A DNA stretch of 64,000 nt from Deltaproteobacteria bacterium HGW-Deltaproteobacteria-8 (GTDB taxonomy: Bacteria > Desulfobacterota > Desulfovibrionia > Desulfovibrionales > Desulfovibrionaceae). Positions within the stretch are counted from its first letter, which is position 1, and each line of letters begins with the position of its first letter. The notes under the pieces were generated by a model, which did not search any database, was not told the DNA's origin, and saw only the letters and a list, made by a program, of their open reading frames with translations. Of this stretch, positions 29,164 to 37,633 are shown piece by piece. Made by a program: the position numbers and the translations under genes. The stretch is from positions 1-64,000 of the forward strand of contig PHAR01000008.1 in the NCBI GenBank assembly GCA_002840405.1, written 5' to 3'.

Positions 29164-30591
29164 TCATCCTGTCTCCTTTCCTCTCTTAAACGGGGCCAAC
29201 CGCGCGCGGGGCTTTCGAGCGTCTGCGCTCGAAAACCCGCGCGCATTGCCGACGCCAGCCAAGCCTCCAGCCTCTTGCCCAGGCCCAGGCCAATGGGGTG
29301 TCCAGAGGGCCTCAGGCCCTCTGGCGGGGGCCGCGTCAGCCGTTATGTTGAGCGGTCTTCCGCGAATCTTACGGCTGTCGACAGCATCGATAGGGGCAGC
29401 GATGAAGCCGCCGCTCACGCAGAACAGTCCGGCGTGGCTCCAGCCAGCGGCCATGAGCGCGCCGCCGATGAATGGTCCGGCGAAGAAGCCCGCGTCCACG
29501 GCCACCATCATCAGGTTGGCGTTGTAGGCCCGCAGGTTTGGCGGCGAAACCTGAAGCATGCTGGAATTCAGGAGCGGCATGGACAGGGCGATGCCCGAGC
29601 CATAGAGCACGGCCATGCTGAAGAGCACCAGCGGTATGCCGGCCCAGCCGAAGAGCGGCACCAGCACGGCCAGTTCGAGGAAGGCGAAGAACAGCAGGCG
29701 GCCCTTGTCCACGCGGTCCAGCAGATGCCCGCAGGTGACGCGCAGGGTGATGGTGGCGGCGTTGGCGTAGGTGAAGAACATGCCGGGGTTGCCCGCGCCG
29801 AGGAGCACGGCGAAGTCGCGCATGAAGAAGAAGACGATGGAGTGCCCGGCCACCAGGAACAGGTTGGCCAGGATGAGCAGGAACACGGACGGGTCGCGGA
29901 GCCCCTGGCGCACTTCGACCCAGCTGGGCTTGAGCAGGTGCGAGGGGTGCAGGGTCAGGGCCAGGGCGCGGGTGCGCCGGCCGAGCGGCCGCAGCAGCAG
30001 GAAGGCCGGGAGCATGAGCGGCGCGGCCAGGGCGTAGGCTGCGCCGTGTCCGGGCAGGTAGGGCAGCACCAGCTCCACGAAGGGCGGCATGAGGGCATAG
30101 GGCAAGAGGATGGTCACGGAGAACAGGCCGAAGCCCTGGGCGCTTTTTTCGCGTGGGAGCAGCGCCGTGAGCACGCCCATGAGCCCGCCCACGAGAATGA
30201 CGAAGCCCATGCCGTGCAGCACGCGCACCAGCGCCAGCAGGAGGACGGACGTGGTGAAGGGGTAGCAGAGCAGGGCCACCGTGGCTAGGCACAGGCCCAC
30301 GCGCATGAAGCGCACGCTGTTGCCCAGCGTCAGGAACCGGCCCAGGAAGGGCCGCACCAGGAGCGCGGTGAAGGGCTCCAGGGCGAGCAGCGGCCCGCGC
30401 CAGGCCGGGGGGATGCCCAGCTCGGTCAGGTAGCTGTAGAAGCTGTAAAAGATGGCGATGTTGCAGAAGGCCAGCACGCTGATGGCGCAGAGGGACATAA
30501 ACTCGAAGGTCCAGATGCTCGGCGGATCCTGCGGCAGGCCTGAAGGTCCCGCGCCCGGTCCGGGAGCAGGCCTGGTGTTGCTCTGGTTCAT
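29164..30591 (-). CDS. MFS transporter with repeat-derived C-terminal tail
   Basis: 475 residues. About residues 1-397 are a 12-helix major facilitator protein (ALEPFTALLVRPFLGRFLTL loop, later GMFFTYANAATITLRVTCG). The final helix stops after GLFCVSGGFIAA and the frame then runs into a palindromic repeat block (29401 down to 29192), adding about 78 residues such as PIDAVDSRKIRGRPLNITAD that resemble nothing in the family. The same residues are encoded by an exact copy of the repeat at 49501-49572. The start overlaps the hisC-type gene stop (ATGA). Likely an exporter linked to the aminotransferase; whether it still folds is doubtful. Confidence 0.82.
   Translation of the reverse strand: MNQSNTRPAPGPGAGPSGLPQDPPSIWTFEFMSLCAISVLAFCNIAIFYSFYSYLTELGIPPAWRGPLLALEPFTALLVRPFLGRFLTLGNSVRFMRVGLCLATVALLCYPFTTSVLLLALVRVLHGMGFVILVGGLMGVLTALLPREKSAQGFGLFSVTILLPYALMPPFVELVLPYLPGHGAAYALAAPLMLPAFLLLRPLGRRTRALALTLHPSHLLKPSWVEVRQGLRDPSVFLLILANLFLVAGHSIVFFFMRDFAVLLGAGNPGMFFTYANAATITLRVTCGHLLDRVDKGRLLFFAFLELAVLVPLFGWAGIPLVLFSMAVLYGSGIALSMPLLNSSMLQVSPPNLRAYNANLMMVAVDAGFFAGPFIGGALMAAGWSHAGLFCVSGGFIAAPIDAVDSRKIRGRPLNITADAAPARGPEALWTPHWPGPGQEAGGLAGVGNARGFSSADARKPRARLAPFKRGKETG
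29192..29246. repeat. Long hairpin repeat B, first copy
   Basis: GGGGCCAACCGCGCGCGG leads into a hairpin in which GCGCGGG and TTTCGAGCG pair with CGCTCGAAA and CCCGCGC around TCTG. It is nearly identical to 49745-49801. It forms the last codons of the MFS frame. Confidence 0.85.
29290..29329. repeat. Palindromic repeat C, first copy
   Basis: CCAATGGGGTGTCC followed by the palindrome AGAGGGCCTCAGGCCCTCT; counterpart at 49853-49890, and a related block inside the SDR gene at 24842-24988. Confidence 0.75.
29330..29401 (-). repeat. Exact 72-bp repeat A, first copy (inside the MFS reading frame)
   Basis: Reverse complement of 49501-49572, identical at all 72 positions by eye. It contains the 12-bp palindrome GCTGTCGACAGC and nested inverted repeats CCGT...ACGG and GCGG-AAGA-CCGC. 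Confidence 0.95.
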
Positions 30592-31712
30592 GTCCGGGTA
30601 CCGGCCACGATGCCGAGGACCTCGCGCAGGGCCTGCAAAAACTCCTGCATCACCGGGAGCTGAACCATGCTCACGCGTATCCAGTTGGGGAAGCGGAAGC
30701 CGGTCATGGTGCGCACCATGATTCCCCGGCGCATCAGGTGGCGGTAAATGAGCGAGTCCGAGACCGGGGTCTCGACCATGACGAAGTTGCCCGCGTTCGA
30801 GACGTACTTCAGGCCCAGTTCGTCAAAGGCGGGCAGCAGCAGGGCCTTGGCCTCGGCCACCATCAGGCGCGTGGCGGCGATGTGCCCCGCGTCGTCCTTG
30901 AGGGCGGCTGCAGCTGCGGGCTGGCCCATGGAGTTGACCGAATAGACGATGTGCGTGCGCCGGATGTAGTCCACGACCTCTTTTTGCCCGCAGACGTAGC
31001 CCACGCGCAGGCCAGCGAGCGCGTACATCTTGGAGAAGGTGCGGAAGACCACCACGTTCTTGTGGCGCTCCATGAGCTCCATGCCGTCCGGAAAGCGCTC
31101 GTCGTCCACATACTCGCAGTACGCCTCGTCGATGACCACGATGGCCCGCCCGGCGACCCCGCGCAGGAAGCGCTCCATCACGTCGCGGTCCCACCACGTG
31201 CCTGTGGGGTTGTTGGGATTGCAGACGAACAGGATCTTGGTGCGCGAGTCCATGGCCGCGAGCATGGCGTCGGGATCGAAGGCCCAGTTGTTGAGCGGGA
31301 TCAGCCGGGCCTCGAAGCCCGAGAACTCGGCCACCCACTCGTACACGGCAAAGGTCTTGTCTGCGGTGATGATGTTGTCGCCCTTCTCGCAGAAAGCTTT
31401 TATGACGCTGGCGATGACCTCGCAGGAGCCGTTGCCCACCAGGAAGCGCTCCGGGTCCTTGCCGAAGCGCTCGGAGAGCGCGGTGCGCAGGGTGTAGCAG
31501 TCGCCGCTGGGGTAGATGGCCGAGCGCCGCGACTCGAAGGCCTCGATGACAGCGCGCGCGTTGGGTGGCGGCCCCAGGGCGTTCTCGTTGTTGTTCAGGC
31601 GGTGCAGGTGGTCCACCCCATACTGGCGCATGAGGTCCGGGTCCGGGCGGCTCGGCGTGTAGGCTTCAAAGGCCCGGATGTGCTCCGGGACGAGCTCAGC
31701 TATGGACGGCAT
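30588..31712 (-). CDS. hisC: Histidinol-phosphate aminotransferase family protein
   Basis: 374 residues. HisC-type PLP enzyme with LNNNENALGPPPNA near the start, GNGSCEVIASVIKAF, VCNPNNPTGTWW, VIDEAYCEYV and the Schiff-base Lys in FRTFSKMYALAGLRVGY (near residue 230). It converts imidazole-acetol phosphate and glutamate to histidinol phosphate, or acts on an aromatic or other amino acid in related enzymes. It sits between an unknown protein (17-base overlap) and an MFS transporter (4-base overlap), not with other his genes. A specialised role, such as making or exporting an amino-acid derivative, is therefore as likely as histidine synthesis. Confidence 0.87.
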   Translation of the reverse strand: MPSIAELVPEHIRAFEAYTPSRPDPDLMRQYGVDHLHRLNNNENALGPPPNARAVIEAFESRRSAIYPSGDCYTLRTALSERFGKDPERFLVGNGSCEVIASVIKAFCEKGDNIITADKTFAVYEWVAEFSGFEARLIPLNNWAFDPDAMLAAMDSRTKILFVCNPNNPTGTWWDRDVMERFLRGVAGRAIVVIDEAYCEYVDDERFPDGMELMERHKNVVVFRTFSKMYALAGLRVGYVCGQKEVVDYIRRTHIVYSVNSMGQPAAAAALKDDAGHIAATRLMVAEAKALLLPAFDELGLKYVSNAGNFVMVETPVSDSLIYRHLMRRGIMVRTMTGFRFPNWIRVSMVQLPVMQEFLQALREVLGIVAGTRT

Positions 31713-33063
31713 GTTGGCACACCAGCATGTCAGAGGCGCCCGCGTGGGGCAGCACGAGCCTGGGCACGAAGCCGCAGGCGCTCAGGGCCGGGAACAGCGC
31801 GCCCTGCCAGGGCTCGGAGAGGTCCAGGTGCAGCAGGATGTCGCTTGTGCCCTGCTCGTGGATGGCCTCCACGTGGGCTTTCAGGCTGGCCTCGATGTCG
31901 CGGCCGTCGAGCAGGGGGCGCAGGATGGCCAGGGAGCGCAGGCGGTCCAGGCTGGTGGCCAGGAGCGAATGCTCGGGCAGCCGCGCCGGGGGCGTGGGCT
32001 CTGCGGCGAGCAGGTCGCGGGAGAAGGCCAGGCGGTCGTACTCGCGCCGCAGGAAGGGGAAGAGGTCCGGGTGCGCCCAGACCGCCGCGCCCGCATCCTC
32101 GCGCAGGTGGCGGAAAAAGGCGGGCTGTTCGACGGACTCAGAGCCCTCCGCGCCGCGCAGGGTCAGGTTGCCCAGGGACTCGAACCAGCCCTGCGGCAGG
32201 TCGGCCGTGGGCCGCTCGCTGAAGGCGCACAAGACCTCGGTGCGGGCCACGCGGGCCAGGAAGCCCTCGGTGAGCAGGCGCGCCGTGTCCTGCGCCAGCT
32301 GGGGATCAAAAACGTACGGGCCGGAGAAGACCACGGCGCGGCGGCCGGAAGCGCGCCAGCAGAGGAGCCCGGCCGGGCGGTCGGCGGTGTCCAGGGCCAG
32401 CAGGGCCTGGTACTGTCCACAGGCCACCATGTCCGCGAAGCGCGCGGGCCGGGTGAAGCTGTGCGGGCGCAGGCGCGCGGGGTAGCGTCCGGCGGCCAGG
32501 AGCGCGGCGTGCTGCAAGGTTCCGGCCGTGGGCGCGGGTTCCAGGCGCAGGGGCGGGCTCAGGCGCTGCGGCGTGGTGATGGCCTCGGCTTCGGGGTACA
32601 CGCGGTCGACCTCGGCGTGCAGATGGAAGACATCCGGGCCGGAACGCGTGAGGCCGCAGCGGTCCGTGGTGCGTGCGGCCACCAGCAAACCCAGCTCAAG
32701 GTCCTCGCCCGCCTCCAGGTCCACGCTGGCGGCGAAGTTGAGCGCGCGCAGGCTGACCTCCCCGGCCCGGAAGCGGAAATCCGCGCGGGTGAAGGTGCCG
32801 CCCTGGGACAGGGTCAGGCGGATGGGCTCCTCGCGCCCTGCGTGGCGGCAGAGGTAGGCGAAGAACTCCTCCACGGCCAGGGCCAGGCGCAGGGCTCCAC
32901 CCGAGTCCAGGCCGAAGACCTGGGCGGCATTCTCTGCCGCGGCTGCGGCGGAGGGCAGAAAGGCCGTTTCGGGCGGCAGCTCCAGCACAAGCTGAGGCGG
33001 GGCATGCTGGGACAAGGTGGATGCGGGCACGGCGTCCTCGGTGGCTTGAGTGCGGGAGGGCAA
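31696..33063 (-). CDS. Unknown protein with degenerate anti-sigma-type ATPase N-terminus
   Basis: 455 residues, cytoplasmic. Residues about 40-150 look like the HATPase fold of RsbW-type proteins (LRLALAVEEFFAYLCRHAG). However the N-box Asn expected after EExxx is replaced, so ATP binding is doubtful; compare the intact EEMLMNVFHHAY of the protein at 62191. The rest (about 190-455) has a stretch, ALLALDTADRPAGLLCWRAS, and repeated Leu/Arg-rich helices that hint at an acetyltransferase-like fold, without a clear motif. It begins with TTG (33063), since no ATG exists near the N-terminus, and heads an operon with HisC-type and MFS genes. Function unknown. Confidence 0.65.
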   Translation of the reverse strand: MPSRTQATEDAVPASTLSQHAPPQLVLELPPETAFLPSAAAAAENAAQVFGLDSGGALRLALAVEEFFAYLCRHAGREEPIRLTLSQGGTFTRADFRFRAGEVSLRALNFAASVDLEAGEDLELGLLVAARTTDRCGLTRSGPDVFHLHAEVDRVYPEAEAITTPQRLSPPLRLEPAPTAGTLQHAALLAAGRYPARLRPHSFTRPARFADMVACGQYQALLALDTADRPAGLLCWRASGRRAVVFSGPYVFDPQLAQDTARLLTEGFLARVARTEVLCAFSERPTADLPQGWFESLGNLTLRGAEGSESVEQPAFFRHLREDAGAAVWAHPDLFPFLRREYDRLAFSRDLLAAEPTPPARLPEHSLLATSLDRLRSLAILRPLLDGRDIEASLKAHVEAIHEQGTSDILLHLDLSEPWQGALFPALSACGFVPRLVLPHAGASDMLVCQHAVHS

Positions 33064-33443
33064 CGCCCTCTCGTTTTATCCAGGATAGCAGAGCGCAACG
33101 CGGCGGGCAACCGGGCCGAGGGGGCCGTTTCGGCCTTGGGTCTGTGGGCTCGGCCCGCTACGGCACATGCCGGAATTGGCAAGCTGCGCCCAGCGCCCTG
33201 GCGCGGCTTTGCTCCGGTATGTCATTTTCGCCAAGAAAAATTCGTGTCATTCCCGGACATGGCACGAGTCCATTACAAAGTTGTCATAATCAGCGACAAA
33301 ATTGACTTTGCATGAGCCGAGATTGTGGCTAAGAAGATTCCGCCGCCACGCGGGGCAGGCGGCAGTCCCTCATTTTCCGGCATTTCCCGGCTGGCGTTAT
33401 CTGCCGGGAGCCGCACACCGTGCCCCATGCAAGGGAGAATCGC
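33064..33443. other. 380-base divergent intergenic region upstream of the ammonium transporter
   Basis: Contains no supportable gene. The part nearest amt (about 33230-33310) is AT-rich and must hold its promoter; CATAAT at 33284-33289 could be a -10 element but no matching -35 is clear. A TGGCAC at 33259-33264 resembles a sigma-54 -24 box, but the -12 GC is absent. Confidence 0.4.
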
Positions 33444-34706
33444 ATGACCCAGGCGCCCATGATCCAGGCGGGTGACACCGCGTTCGTCCTCATCAGCGCC
33501 GCCCTGGTGCTGCTCATGACGCCGGGCCTGGCCCTGTTCTACGGCGGCATGGTGCGCGGCAAGAACGTGCTCGGCACCATCATGCAGAGCTTTTTCCTCA
33601 TCGCGCTGATCAGCATGGAGTGGGTGGCCCTGGGCTATTCCATGAGCTTCGGCCCGGACGTGGCCGGAATCACCGGCAACCTGGCCTGGGCCTGGGTCAC
33701 GGGCGTGGGCGCGGCCCCCAACGCCGACTACGCCGCCACCATCCCGCACTCGGTGTTCATGATCTACCAGTGCATGTTCGCGGTCATCACCCCCGCGCTC
33801 ATCACCGGCGCCTTTGCCGAGCGCGTGCGCTTCGCGCCGTTTCTGGTGTTCAGCCTGCTCTGGACGGTGCTTGTCTACAACCCGGTCTGCCATTGGGTCT
33901 GGGGCGTGGGCGGCTGGCTCAAGCTCCTGGGCGTGGTGGACTTCGCGGGCGGGCTGGTGGTGCACCTGACCTGCGGCGCGGCGGCCCTGGCTGCGGTCTT
34001 CGTCGTCGGCCCGCGCCGCGACTACGGCAAGCGCCAGTTCTTCCCGCACAACCTGCCCATGACGCTGCTCGGCACCGGGCTGCTGTGGTTCGGCTGGTTC
34101 GGCTTCAACGGCGGCAGCGCGCTGGCCGCCGACGGCGTGGCGGCCACGGCCTTTGTGGCCACGCACATGGGCGGCATGGCCGGCATGGCCATGTGGATCA
34201 TCGTGGAGTGGTGGCACCGAGGCAAGCCTACCACGCTGGGCGCGGCTTCCGGCGCTGTTGCGGGCCTGGCCACCATCACCCCGGCGGCCGGGTTCGTCAC
34301 CGCGCCCTCGGCCATCTGCATCGGCCTCATCGCGGGCGCGGCCTGCTACCTGGGCGTGATGTTCAAGGCGCGCCTGGGCTACGACGACAGCCTCGACGTG
34401 GTGGGCATCCACGGCCTGGGCGGGCTCATGGGCACGCTGCTGGCGGGTTTGCTGGCCACCAAGGCCGTGAACCCGAACGGCGTGGACGGCCTGTTCTACG
34501 GCAACGCCAGCCAGTTCGGCATCCAGGCCATTGGCGTGCTGGCTGTGGGCGCGTACGCCCTGGTGGTCAGCTGGGCGCTGCTCAAGGCCGTCAACGCGAC
34601 CATGGGCCTGCGCCTCTCGCCCGAGGCCGAGAACACCGGTCTGGACCAGGCCGAGCACACCGAGACGGCTTACAGCGACAGCCTGGACGCTGGCGCGCGC
34701 ATGTAG
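33444..34706 (+). CDS. amt: Ammonium transporter (Amt/MEP/Rh family)
   Basis: 420 residues with 11 expected membrane helices. Family blocks are clear: LVLLMTPGLALFYGGMVRGKN, the pore His region GGLVVHLTCGAAAL (first pore His), LLWFGWFGFNGGSAL, and GIHGLGGLMGTLLAG (second pore His). It imports ammonium. No N-terminal signal extension. The start at 33444 follows AAGGGAG. Amt genes usually adjoin glnB/glnK; here none follows, and a terminator lies 22 bases after the stop, so the PII partner must be encoded elsewhere. Confidence 0.95.
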   Translation: MTQAPMIQAGDTAFVLISAALVLLMTPGLALFYGGMVRGKNVLGTIMQSFFLIALISMEWVALGYSMSFGPDVAGITGNLAWAWVTGVGAAPNADYAATIPHSVFMIYQCMFAVITPALITGAFAERVRFAPFLVFSLLWTVLVYNPVCHWVWGVGGWLKLLGVVDFAGGLVVHLTCGAAALAAVFVVGPRRDYGKRQFFPHNLPMTLLGTGLLWFGWFGFNGGSALAADGVAATAFVATHMGGMAGMAMWIIVEWWHRGKPTTLGAASGAVAGLATITPAAGFVTAPSAICIGLIAGAACYLGVMFKARLGYDDSLDVVGIHGLGGLMGTLLAGLLATKAVNPNGVDGLFYGNASQFGIQAIGVLAVGAYALVVSWALLKAVNATMGLRLSPEAENTGLDQAEHTETAYSDSLDAGARM

Positions 34707-34728
34707 CCCCGCCCCCAAACGCACCCCC

Positions 34729-34773
34729 GGCCCCCGGCGTGGACACCCGTCTGCGCCGGGGGCCTTTGGTTTG
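34729..34773 (+). terminator. Terminator after amt
   Basis: GGCCCCCGGCG pairs perfectly with CGCCGGGGGCC, followed by TTTGGTTTG. Confidence 0.85.
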
Positions 34774-34793
34774 TGGCGTCGATCAGTTGTTGC

Positions 34794-34964
34794 CTAAGCG
34801 TACTGGATGAGCTTCCAGGTGACCGCCTTGCCGTCGTAGGGCGGCATGGTGTTACCCTTGGCGATGGGCGCGGTGGTCGACGGGGTGCTCGTCACTTTCC
34901 AAACGCCGGACTCTGGACATTTTTGGCCAGTGGATGCGGTGGTGCCAATAGGCTCCTTAGTCAT
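34794..34964 (-). CDS. Small protein with GQKCPESGVW motif (YjzC-like)
   Basis: 56 residues. The ATG at 34964 has a near-ideal ribosome site, AGGAGGTTAAAT, so this is very likely a real gene. The sequence holds TGQKCPESGVWK near residues 12-23 and ends MPPYDGKAVTWKLIQ. The GxxCPxSGxW pattern with a later W-K/R-L is shared with YjzC-type small proteins and related short bacterial proteins whose role is unknown. It is transcribed alone, between the amt terminator and the divergent LUD gene. Confidence 0.75.
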   Translation of the reverse strand: MTKEPIGTTASTGQKCPESGVWKVTSTPSTTAPIAKGNTMPPYDGKAVTWKLIQYA

Positions 34965-35162
34965 ATTTAACCTCCTGTATCGTTTGTCAGAGTGTTGGCG
35001 TAGACGCAAGAAAATGTCAACATAAATATAGTGTCGTTTAATGTGTGACGGCCAGCCGTGTGTGTGGGGTCTGCGTTGACGCTGCCCCGCGCCAGAGGCA
35101 TAGTGGCGTCGCAAAACCCCGGCACCCCCGGCAACACGACGACACCAAGAAGGAGATCCCCC

Positions 35163-35828
35163 ATGGACGCACCGGTTCTGAAGCAGCGCGAAAAGCTCGC
35201 AGGGCACATCATCCAGCACCTGGGCAAGCGCAAGATGGACGGCAGCTTTGCCCCAACTGCGGCCGAGGCCAAGGCCCAGGTGCTGCGGCTCATCGGCGCC
35301 ATGAAGACCCCGACAAGCGTCATCCGCTGCGGCTCGGAGACCGTGGGCGGCCTGGGCCTGTGGGCGGACATCGCGGCCCTGTCCGGGGTGACGCTCATGG
35401 ACCCCTATGCGCCAGGCCTGAGCAAGGAGCAGGGCGCCGAGGTGCGCCGCCAGGGCCTGCTGGCCGACGTGCTGGTGGCAAGCTCCAACGCCATCACCAT
35501 GGACGGGCGGCTGGTGAACCTGGACGGCACGGGCAACCGCGTGGCGGGCATGCTCTTCGGGCCGAAAAAGGTCATCCTGGTGGTGGGCATGAACAAGGTG
35601 GCCCAGGACGTGGCGGCCGCCCAGGACCGCGTGCGCGCCTATGCCGCCCCGGCCAACAACATGCGTCTGGGCGAGGCCTACGGCCTGAAGAATCCCTGCC
35701 TGGAGGACGGCCGCTGCCACCAGTGCATGAGCGAGACCAAGATCTGCAACATCTGGACGATCATCGAGGGCCAGGCCGTGCGCGGCCGCATCCACGTGGT
35801 GCTGGTGGCCGAGGACCTGGGCTACTAG
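35163..35828 (+). CDS. LUD-domain protein (YkgG/LutC-like)
   Basis: 221 residues. A single LUD (DUF162) domain: KTPTSVIRCGSETVGGLGLW near the start, ADVLVASSNAITMDGRLVNL and NRVAGMLFGPKKVILVVGMN in the middle, and a conserved Cys cluster near the end (NPCLEDGRCHQC, then KICN). Related proteins such as LutC support lactate oxidation; others of this Cys-rich type are uncharacterised. It stands alone with an AAGGAG site, and a perfect terminator follows. No lutA or lutB is adjacent, so a lactate role is not established here. Confidence 0.88.
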   Translation: MDAPVLKQREKLAGHIIQHLGKRKMDGSFAPTAAEAKAQVLRLIGAMKTPTSVIRCGSETVGGLGLWADIAALSGVTLMDPYAPGLSKEQGAEVRRQGLLADVLVASSNAITMDGRLVNLDGTGNRVAGMLFGPKKVILVVGMNKVAQDVAAAQDRVRAYAAPANNMRLGEAYGLKNPCLEDGRCHQCMSETKICNIWTIIEGQAVRGRIHVVLVAEDLGY

Positions 35829-35851
35829 GCCCGACAGACTGTTCACGTATA

Positions 35852-35881
35852 AAAAAAGCCCCGGCTTGACCGGGGCTTTTT
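35852..35881. terminator. Bidirectional terminator between LUD gene and purM
   Basis: AAAAAGCCCCGG pairs with CCGGGGCTTTTT around CTTGA. Confidence 0.92.
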
Positions 35882-35908
35882 GCGTTGCGCGGGAAGGCTT
35901 GTCGACGG

Positions 35909-36973
35909 CTAGCAGGCGGAGTCTTCGGGGAAGGTGACCTGCACCTGCTCCTCGTCGCCCACGCGGGGCTTGATCTCGCCGATGACGTGGCAGGGCGTGT
36001 CCATGGCCGAGAGCCGGTCCATGACGTCGTCCACGGCGTCCTTCTTGACCACGAGGGCGAAGCCGATGCCCGTGTTGAAGATCTGCAGCATCTCCGGCCA
36101 GGACAGCTGGCCCTGGTCCTTGAGCCACTGGAATACCGGGGCCACCGGCCAGGAGCCGAAGCGCACGTGCGCGGTGACGCCCGTGGGCAGCACGCGCGGC
36201 AGGTTGTCGTAGAAGCCGCCGCCGGTGATGTGGCACATGCCCTTGATGGGCAGGTCGCGCAAAACGTTCAGCACCGGCTGCACATAGATGCGCGTGGGCG
36301 CCATGAGCGCGTCTGCCACGGTGCCCTCGCCGCCGGGCAGGGGGTCGGAGCCCTTGAGGCCCGAGGCGTCGAAGATCTTGCGGATGAGGGAGTAGCCGTT
36401 GGCGTGCGGGCCGGTGGAGGCCAGGCCGATGATCACGTCGCCGTGGCCGATCCGGGAGCCGTCGATGATGTTGTCGTAGTCCACCATGCCCACGCAGAAG
36501 CCGGAGAGATCGTACTCGCCGTCAGCGTAGAAGCCGGGCATCTCGGCGGTCTCGCCGCCAAGCAGCGCGCACTTGGACTGGTTGCAGCCCTCCACGATGC
36601 CCGCGACGACCCGCACCGCGACCTCGGAGTCGAGCTTGCCGGTGGCGAAGTAGTCGAGGAAGAATAAAGGCTTCGCGCCCTGGACCAGCACGTCGTTGAC
36701 GCTCATGGCCACCAGGTCGATGCCGATGGTGTCGTGCCCGCCGAAGGCGAAGGCCAGCTTGAGCTTGGTGCCCACGCCGTCCGTGCCGGAGACGAGCACC
36801 GGGGCATGAATGTTGCTTAAGTCAGGCTTGAACAGGCCGCCGAAGCCGCCGATCCCAGAGAGCACGCCCTTGCCATGGGTGCCCTGGGCCAGGGCCTTGA
36901 TACGCTCAACGAACTGGTTGGCCTCGTCGATGTTGACCCCGGCGGCCTTGTAGGCATCGGCGCGGTTGGACAT
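35909..36973 (-). CDS. purM: Phosphoribosylformylglycinamidine cyclo-ligase
   Basis: 354 residues; AIR synthetase of purine synthesis (ATP-dependent ring closure of FGAM). Signature segments: SGIGGFGGLFKPDL, VSGTDGVGTKLKLAF, IGIDLVAMSVNDVLVQGA, GGETAEMPGFY, LASTGPHANGYSLIRKI and ITGGGFYDNLPRVLP. Length is standard. The start at 36973 is favoured over an in-frame extension to 37006 because a GGAGGA site is present and the family begins near here. It is a single gene, apart from purB at 39994. Confidence 0.96.
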   Translation of the reverse strand: MSNRADAYKAAGVNIDEANQFVERIKALAQGTHGKGVLSGIGGFGGLFKPDLSNIHAPVLVSGTDGVGTKLKLAFAFGGHDTIGIDLVAMSVNDVLVQGAKPLFFLDYFATGKLDSEVAVRVVAGIVEGCNQSKCALLGGETAEMPGFYADGEYDLSGFCVGMVDYDNIIDGSRIGHGDVIIGLASTGPHANGYSLIRKIFDASGLKGSDPLPGGEGTVADALMAPTRIYVQPVLNVLRDLPIKGMCHITGGGFYDNLPRVLPTGVTAHVRFGSWPVAPVFQWLKDQGQLSWPEMLQIFNTGIGFALVVKKDAVDDVMDRLSAMDTPCHVIGEIKPRVGDEEQVQVTFPEDSAC

Positions 36974-37109
36974 GCTCCGTGATCCTCCGTTTGGTGCGCG
37001 GCCCAAAGGTGAGCCGTTGCGTTACTCTGCTTGAAAAGCATATACTGAAACCGGGCGCAACTCAAACCCTAAATCCCGGGCCTGGCGGTCCGGCCGCCCT
37101 GGAGGCACC

Positions 37110-37502
37110 ATGCGTCAGAAACCCGGCATGCTCGCGCTGGCTGCGACCTGTGTCCTGCTCTTCCCGGTTCTGGCCCAGGGGCAGGTGAACAGCGTCCGCG
37201 GCCCGGTGCAGGCCCCCGTGCGCCTGGAGATCAGGGACAAGGCTCCGGACAATGCTCCGGACAAGGCCCAGAATGCGGACAACGGCACCCGGCCCTCCAA
37301 GTTCCCGAACATCGACACGGCGAAAAACCGCCGGGACTATGACATGAGCACGCCGAAGGCCCAGGGCATCCGCCTGGGGCGCGACGAGGAAACGGGCGAC
37401 ACGGTCATGGGCAGCACCCCGCCGAAGAAGAAGCGCCAGGACGACCCCTACGCCAACCCGCCCATCGAGGTCCGGCCCATCGTCATCCCGCCACATCGCT
37501 AG
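37110..37502 (+). CDS. Secreted Pro/Asp/Lys-rich hypothetical protein
   Basis: 130 residues. Signal peptide with MLALAATCVLLFPVLAQG (cleavage near residue 24). The mature part is hydrophilic and likely disordered: KAPDNAPDKAQNADN repeats the DNAPDKA/DKAPDNA words, then a basic-acidic stretch with PPKKKRQDDPY, ending in IEVRPIVIPPHR. The ribosome site is GGAGG 5 bases before ATG. It starts 136 bases from divergent purM. No family recognised. Confidence 0.65.
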   Translation: MRQKPGMLALAATCVLLFPVLAQGQVNSVRGPVQAPVRLEIRDKAPDNAPDKAQNADNGTRPSKFPNIDTAKNRRDYDMSTPKAQGIRLGRDEETGDTVMGSTPPKKKRQDDPYANPPIEVRPIVIPPHR

Positions 37503-37633
37503 GCCCACGCCCGCTGGCTGCGCGCGCCTGAAGCGCCCGACTGCCCGGTGCCGGGAGCGGTGCACCGCGCCTCTGAGGGGCTTGCCGCGCGGGCATGCCG
37601 CACCCAGCAAAGCCGACTCCGGGGAGGGGGCGG

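Noticed and set aside
29192-29401. Repeat block as a CRISPR array or phage attachment site
   Set aside because: No regularly spaced units and no integrase or tRNA target; palindromic structure fits REP/MITE-type elements better.
33259-33276. Sigma-54 promoter before amt
   Set aside because: TGGCAC matches the -24 box but the -12 position lacks the required GC.
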